In this document: positions 12,269 to 15,504 of the stretch, in pieces
Numbering within the stretch: the stretch's first letter is position 1
Layout: every line of letters starts with the position of its first letter
Source: an uncultured Frankineae bacterium
GTDB lineage: Bacteria > Actinomycetota > Actinomycetes > Mycobacteriales > SCTD01
NCBI GenBank assembly: GCA_902805805.1
Contig: CADCUE010000055.1
Coordinates: 1 to 15,504, forward strand
Direction of reading: 5' to 3'
DNA length: 15,504 nucleotides
The notes under the pieces: model-generated
Databases searched by the model: none
Told to the model about the DNA's origin: nothing
What the model saw: only the letters and a program-made list of their open reading frames with translations
Position numbers and translations under genes: made by a program

Positions 12269-13449
12269 CCACTCCCCCCAACCGGGGCGGCCAGCAGCCG
12301 TCCCCGCCCACCGACCAGACCTCGGCGCAGGCGGGCGGCTCCATCCGTGACCGGCTGTCCAGCCCCCGGTCCAGCGACCAGGCCAGCGGCTCGGGAGACA
12401 CCCGCACCAGCGACGTGCACGAGAACGGCTTCACGCAGACCGACAGCCGCGCCGCGCTGCACGGCAGCGGCCGGGGTGAGGGCCAGTACGACAGCAGCAA
12501 GACCCCGCGGGTGACGGCCGAGGAGGAGCTGGCCGGGCGCAAGCACCCGCTGAGCCCGGAGGACGCGAAGGCCGCCGAGCGCAAGGTCGCGGCGCTGTTC
12601 CTGCTGTCGTTCGTCGGTGTCGTCGGCTTCCTGGCGACCTTCTTCTTCGTCGACCACGAGTTCACGTCCTCCACGCGCTACCTCTACACGCCGCTGCTGG
12701 GCACCTTCATGGCGCTGGCGCTCACCGGTGTCGGCGCCGGCGCCGTCCTGTGGGCCAAGCTGCTCATGGTCGACGAGGAGGCCGTGCAGGAGCGCCACCC
12801 GTTCGGCTCGCCCAAGGACGAGCGCGGCGCGACCGCCGAGGCGCTGAAGAAGGGTCTGGAGGAGACCGGCCTGGCCCGCCGCTCGCTGCTGCGCAACACC
12901 CTGCTGCTCGGAGCGGGCTCGCTGGCACTGCTGCCGGTGCCGTTCCTGTTCGGCCTCGGCCCCTTCCAGCACAAGGAGCGGGTGCTCGCCACGACGGCGT
13001 GGAAGAAGGGCGTCCGCCTGATCCGTCAGAACGGCACGCCGGTGCGCCTGGGCGACCTGCAGGTCGGCTCGATCGAGAGCGTGTTCCCCGACGTCGAGCA
13101 CGGCACGAAGATCGCCGACTCGCCGACGCTGCTCATCCGCATGCGCCCGGAGGAGCTGCAGATCGTCGAGGGACGCGAGGACTGGTCGATCGACGGCCAC
13201 ATCGCCTACTCGAGCATCTGCACCCACCTCGGCTGCCCGGTCAAGCTGTACGAGCAGCAGACGCACCACCTGTTCTGTCCCTGCCACCAGTCCACGTTCG
13301 CGGCCGACAAGGGCTGCGAGGTCGTGTTCGGCCCGGCGGCTCGCCCGCTGCCTCAACTGGCGATCAGCCTGGACGACGAGGGATACTTCGTGGCACAGGG
13401 CGACTACGGAGAAGCCATCGGCCCGAGCTACTGGGAGCGCGACACATGA
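12265..13449 (+). CDS. qcrA: Rieske iron-sulfur subunit of the bc1 complex
   Basis: This 394-residue protein takes electrons from menaquinol and passes them to QcrC. A polar tail of about 106 residues precedes three helices (about 109-130, 141-168, 209-235), the actinobacterial arrangement instead of the single helix of mitochondrial Rieske proteins. The [2Fe-2S] ligands are Cys319 and His321 (CTHLGC) with Cys338 and His341 (CPCH); Cys324 and Cys340 should form the stabilising disulfide. Arg205-Arg206 in LARRSLLRN precede helix three. In Streptomyces coelicolor this helix is known to be inserted by the Tat system while the first two use Sec, so the pair is probably functional. The gene overlaps both neighbours by four bases (ATGA), so QcrC, QcrA and QcrB are co-translated. 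Confidence 0.95.
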   Translation: MTTPPNRGGQQPSPPTDQTSAQAGGSIRDRLSSPRSSDQASGSGDTRTSDVHENGFTQTDSRAALHGSGRGEGQYDSSKTPRVTAEEELAGRKHPLSPEDAKAAERKVAALFLLSFVGVVGFLATFFFVDHEFTSSTRYLYTPLLGTFMALALTGVGAGAVLWAKLLMVDEEAVQERHPFGSPKDERGATAEALKKGLEETGLARRSLLRNTLLLGAGSLALLPVPFLFGLGPFQHKERVLATTAWKKGVRLIRQNGTPVRLGDLQVGSIESVFPDVEHGTKIADSPTLLIRMRPEELQIVEGREDWSIDGHIAYSSICTHLGCPVKLYEQQTHHLFCPCHQSTFAADKGCEVVFGPAARPLPQLAISLDDEGYFVAQGDYGEAIGPSYWERDT

Positions 13450-15098
13450 GCCTTCTCGAGAAGGGGACCGACGCCGGCGCGGTGTGGGTCGACGATCGCC
13501 TCGGCAGCTCCAACTTCGTGCGTCGCAGCATCAACAAGGTCTTCCCGGACCACTGGTCGTTCATGCTGGGCGAGATCGCGCTCTACTCGTTCATCATCCT
13601 GCTCCTGACCGGCACCTACCTGTCGTTCTTCTACACACCCTCGCTCACCGAGGTCGTCTACGACGGCAGCTACGTCCCGCTCAAGGGCGTCACCATGTCG
13701 CAGGCCTACGCCTCGACGCTGGACATCAGCTTCGACGTCCGCGGCGGCCTGATCATGCGGCAGATCCACCACTGGGCGGCGCTGCTGTTCATGGCCTCGA
13801 TCGTGGTGCACCTCATGCGCGTCTACTTCACCGGCGCCTTCCGCAAGCCCCGTGAGATCAACTGGATGATCGGGGTCGGGCTGCTGGTGCTCGGCATCGC
13901 CGAGGGCTTCGCCGGCTACTCCCTCCCGGACGACCTGCTGTCCGGCACGGGGGCGCGCATCGCCTACTCCATCGCCCTGTCGATCCCGGTCGTGGGCACC
14001 TGGACGGCGTTCCTGGTCTTCGGCGGCGAGTACCCCGGCACCGCCATCCTCGACCGGCTCTACAGCGCGCACATCCTGCTGCTGCCTGGGCTGATCCTGG
14101 GCCTGATCACCTTCCACATGATGATGATCTGGTACCAGAAGCACACCCAGTTCGCCGGTCCGGGCCGCACCGAGACCAATGTCGTCGGCTCGCGCCTGTT
14201 CCCGTCCTACGCCGCCAAGGCCGGTGGCTTCTTCTTCCTCGTCTTCGCCGTGCTGGCCGCCCTCGGCGGTCTGGCGCAGATCAACCCGATCTGGCTGTAC
14301 GGCCCGTACGACGCCTCGCAGGTCTCCGCCGGATCCCAGCCCGACTGGTACGTCGGCTTCCTCGACGGCTCGACACGCCTCATGCCCAACTGGGAGATCG
14401 CCGGCTTCGGCTACACCGTGCCGCTCAACGTGCTGATCCCGACGGTGGTGCTGCCGGGCATCCTGTTCACGCTGCTCGCGCTCTACCCGTTCCTCGAAGC
14501 CCGCTTCACCGGCGACCACGAGTACCACAACCTGCTGGACCGGCCCCGTGACGTGCCGGTGCGCACCGCCATCGGCGCGATGTCCCTCGCCTTCTACATC
14601 ATCCTGATGATCGGTGGCGGCAACGACGTCATCGCCTCGGTCTTCCACCTGGACATCAACCTCATCTCGCGGGTGCTCCAGGTCTCCCTGTTCGTCGTGC
14701 CGCCGATCACGTACGTCGTCACCAAGCGGCTGTGCCTCGCCCTGCAGCGGAGCGACGACGAGCTCGTCCACCACGGCATCGAGTCGGGCACCATCCGGCG
14801 CCTGCCCACCGGGGAGTTCGTCGAGGAGACCGTGCCGCTGCCGGCGGTCTACCGGATCTCCCTCACCGGGGTCGAGTCCGACCGTCCGCAGCTGGAGGGT
14901 GCGACCGCCCACGGCGAGGAGGGTGCGCCGAAGGGGCCTGGGTACGGTGACCAGCACGTCGTCGAAGGCGCGCCGGAGAAGGTGCCGGGCTTCTTCCGGG
15001 CCAAGCGCCGCAGCGGCGCCTCGGACACGTCCGCTCCTCGCCCCGAGGGCGCCCTGCCCGAGCTCGAGCGCAGCGGCAAGCCCGCTCCCCCGGAGTAG
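13446..15098 (+). CDS. qcrB: Cytochrome b subunit of the bc1 complex
   Basis: This 550-residue membrane protein holds hemes bL and bH and the menaquinol oxidation and reduction sites. The first histidine pair is His108 and His122 (RQIHHWAALLF, VVHLMRV); the second is His209 and His224 (SAHILLLPG, TFHMMM). The quinol-oxidation motif is Pro299-Asp-Trp-Tyr302, the PDWY form common in actinobacteria, where mitochondria have PEWY. Eight or nine helices are visible. After the last one (about residue 430) comes a charged cytoplasmic C-terminal tail of over 100 residues, rich in Glu, Pro and Gly; tails of this kind are seen in actinobacterial QcrB. ATG at 13446 overlaps the qcrA stop. It is the last gene of the operon; a hairpin terminator begins 14 bases after its stop codon. 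Confidence 0.96.
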   Translation: MSLLEKGTDAGAVWVDDRLGSSNFVRRSINKVFPDHWSFMLGEIALYSFIILLLTGTYLSFFYTPSLTEVVYDGSYVPLKGVTMSQAYASTLDISFDVRGGLIMRQIHHWAALLFMASIVVHLMRVYFTGAFRKPREINWMIGVGLLVLGIAEGFAGYSLPDDLLSGTGARIAYSIALSIPVVGTWTAFLVFGGEYPGTAILDRLYSAHILLLPGLILGLITFHMMMIWYQKHTQFAGPGRTETNVVGSRLFPSYAAKAGGFFFLVFAVLAALGGLAQINPIWLYGPYDASQVSAGSQPDWYVGFLDGSTRLMPNWEIAGFGYTVPLNVLIPTVVLPGILFTLLALYPFLEARFTGDHEYHNLLDRPRDVPVRTAIGAMSLAFYIILMIGGGNDVIASVFHLDINLISRVLQVSLFVVPPITYVVTKRLCLALQRSDDELVHHGIESGTIRRLPTGEFVEETVPLPAVYRISLTGVESDRPQLEGATAHGEEGAPKGPGYGDQHVVEGAPEKVPGFFRAKRRSGASDTSAPRPEGALPELERSGKPAPPE

Positions 15099-15111
15099 TC
15101 CGACCGCACGT

Positions 15112-15147
15112 CGAGACCCCGTTGCCCCTGTCGGCAGCGGGGTCTCG
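15112..15147 (+). terminator. Terminator of the ctaE-qcrCAB operon
   Basis: CGAGACCCCG (15112-15121) pairs perfectly with CGGGGTCTCG (15138-15147). After one G-T wobble, TGCC/GGCA adds four more pairs, leaving a six-base loop. The stem is followed by TCGTCTCCT, moderately T-rich. It begins 14 bases after the qcrB stop codon. Confidence 0.85.
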
Positions 15148-15193
15148 TCGTCTCCTGCGGCGTACGCGGATGCCCCTCGGGTACGCCTCGGGC

Positions 15194-15412
15194 ATGAACA
15201 AGAACCGGCGTCTCCTTGTCCCCGCCGCCGTGATCACCGGGTGCGTCGCCCTGCTGCTGCTCGTCATCGCCCTCGCGAGCCGCAGCGGTGCCAGCGACGG
15301 CAACCCTGCGGTCGGCTTCCCGATCGTGCTGGTCGTCCTGGCGGTCGTGAGCGTGGTCTTCGCGCTCGTCTGGCGGGCCGTCTCCCGCAAGAGGAGCGTC
15401 CAGCAGCGCTGA
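15194..15412 (+). CDS. Small two-helix membrane protein, unknown function
   Basis: No family is recognised. The 72-residue product has a short basic N-terminus (MNKNRR), a helix (about 7-28), a 14-residue polar loop rich in Ser/Gly/Asn, a second helix (about 43-65) and a basic C-terminal tail (SRKRSVQQR). The positive-inside rule puts both ends in the cytoplasm. ATG at 15194 was chosen because the upstream frame runs into the terminator hairpin and reads as Arg-rich, non-membrane sequence. No good ribosome binding site precedes it. It lies after the qcrB terminator, so it is probably a separate transcript. It could be an accessory membrane peptide of the respiratory complex or unrelated to it. 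Confidence 0.6.
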   Translation: MNKNRRLLVPAAVITGCVALLLLVIALASRSGASDGNPAVGFPIVLVVLAVVSVVFALVWRAVSRKRSVQQR

Positions 15413-15504
15413 GGCCCGCGAGGTCGCGGCAGGCTCTGGGCCGCGGGTCGGTGCGCCCGGCAAGCCGAGCAGCCGGGACTGGAGCGCTCCGGCGGCGAGC
15501 CCCA
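15413..15504. other. Window end without a recognisable gene
   Basis: These 92 bases hold no gene I can support. A short CCGCG/CGCGG stem follows the small membrane protein. Minus-strand frames are open here, so the 3' end of a gene beyond the window cannot be excluded. Confidence 0.4.

Noticed and set aside
12178..13356. Long minus-strand open frame opposite qcrA
   Set aside because: Same low-complexity composition, while the plus strand encodes a complete Rieske protein.
13428..14957. Long minus-strand open frame opposite qcrB
   Set aside because: Its product is a low-complexity Val/Asp/Glu/Arg-rich chain with no recognisable fold, the usual antisense shadow of a high-GC gene. qcrB on the other strand has all its functional residues.
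1..15504. tRNA or rRNA genes, CRISPR arrays, insertion sequences, phage or toxin-antitoxin genes
   Set aside because: I saw no cloverleaf-like sequences, regularly spaced repeats, transposase or integrase motifs, or terminal repeats around the sugar cassette.

Overview
The window comes from a high-GC Gram-positive bacterium (Actinomycetota). GC is very high throughout. It carries the actinobacterial ctaE-qcrCAB cluster, including a diheme QcrC, a three-helix Rieske QcrA with a twin-arginine pair before the third helix, and a QcrB with the PDWY form of the Q-site motif. Several genes seem to start on leaderless transcripts. I cannot place it below class or order level from sequence alone.

Layout. 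(1) Positions 1-1521: the 5' end of a minus-strand putative secreted or membrane-anchored protein, divergent from a stand-alone Lrp/AsnC ligand-binding (RAM) domain gene that overlaps a glutathionyl-hydroquinone-reductase-like gene. (2) Positions 1546-3079, minus strand: trpD, preceded by a degenerate response-regulator receiver protein. (3) Positions 3113-9008: a self-contained alpha-glucoside ABC uptake cassette with an AglK-type ATPase on the minus strand, divergent from a LacI-family repressor, an AglE-type lipoprotein and AglF/AglG-type permeases. Strong stem-loops close both ends. The two control regions each carry the same perfect 14-bp palindrome (LacI-type operator) and a Crp/GlxR-like motif. 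No glucosidase is encoded. (4) Positions 9023-10758, minus strand: a 59-residue zinc-ribbon-like protein, an RraB-like protein and a CtaG-type oxidase assembly protein. (5) Positions 10845-15098: ctaE-qcrC-qcrA-qcrB, joined by ATGA overlaps, for the cytochrome bc1-aa3 respiratory supercomplex. The cluster ends in a hairpin terminator and is followed by a small two-helix membrane protein.

How it fits together. The trpD and ctaE-qcrCAB neighbourhood is conserved in actinobacteria; in Mycobacterium tuberculosis trpD lies directly beside ctaE. Here the sugar cassette sits in the middle of it, so it looks like a module inserted into a core respiratory neighbourhood. AglE captures the sugar, AglF/AglG form the channel, AglK hydrolyses ATP and the LacI protein probably controls both divergent arms. 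CtaG and CtaE are divergent from an 86-bp gap and probably serve the same oxidase.

No clearly new multi-gene system was found. The most interesting points are the paired Crp-like/LacI control regions, the degenerate receiver upstream of trpD, the 59-residue zinc-ribbon protein, the repeated leaderless promoter geometry, and the cassette's placement.
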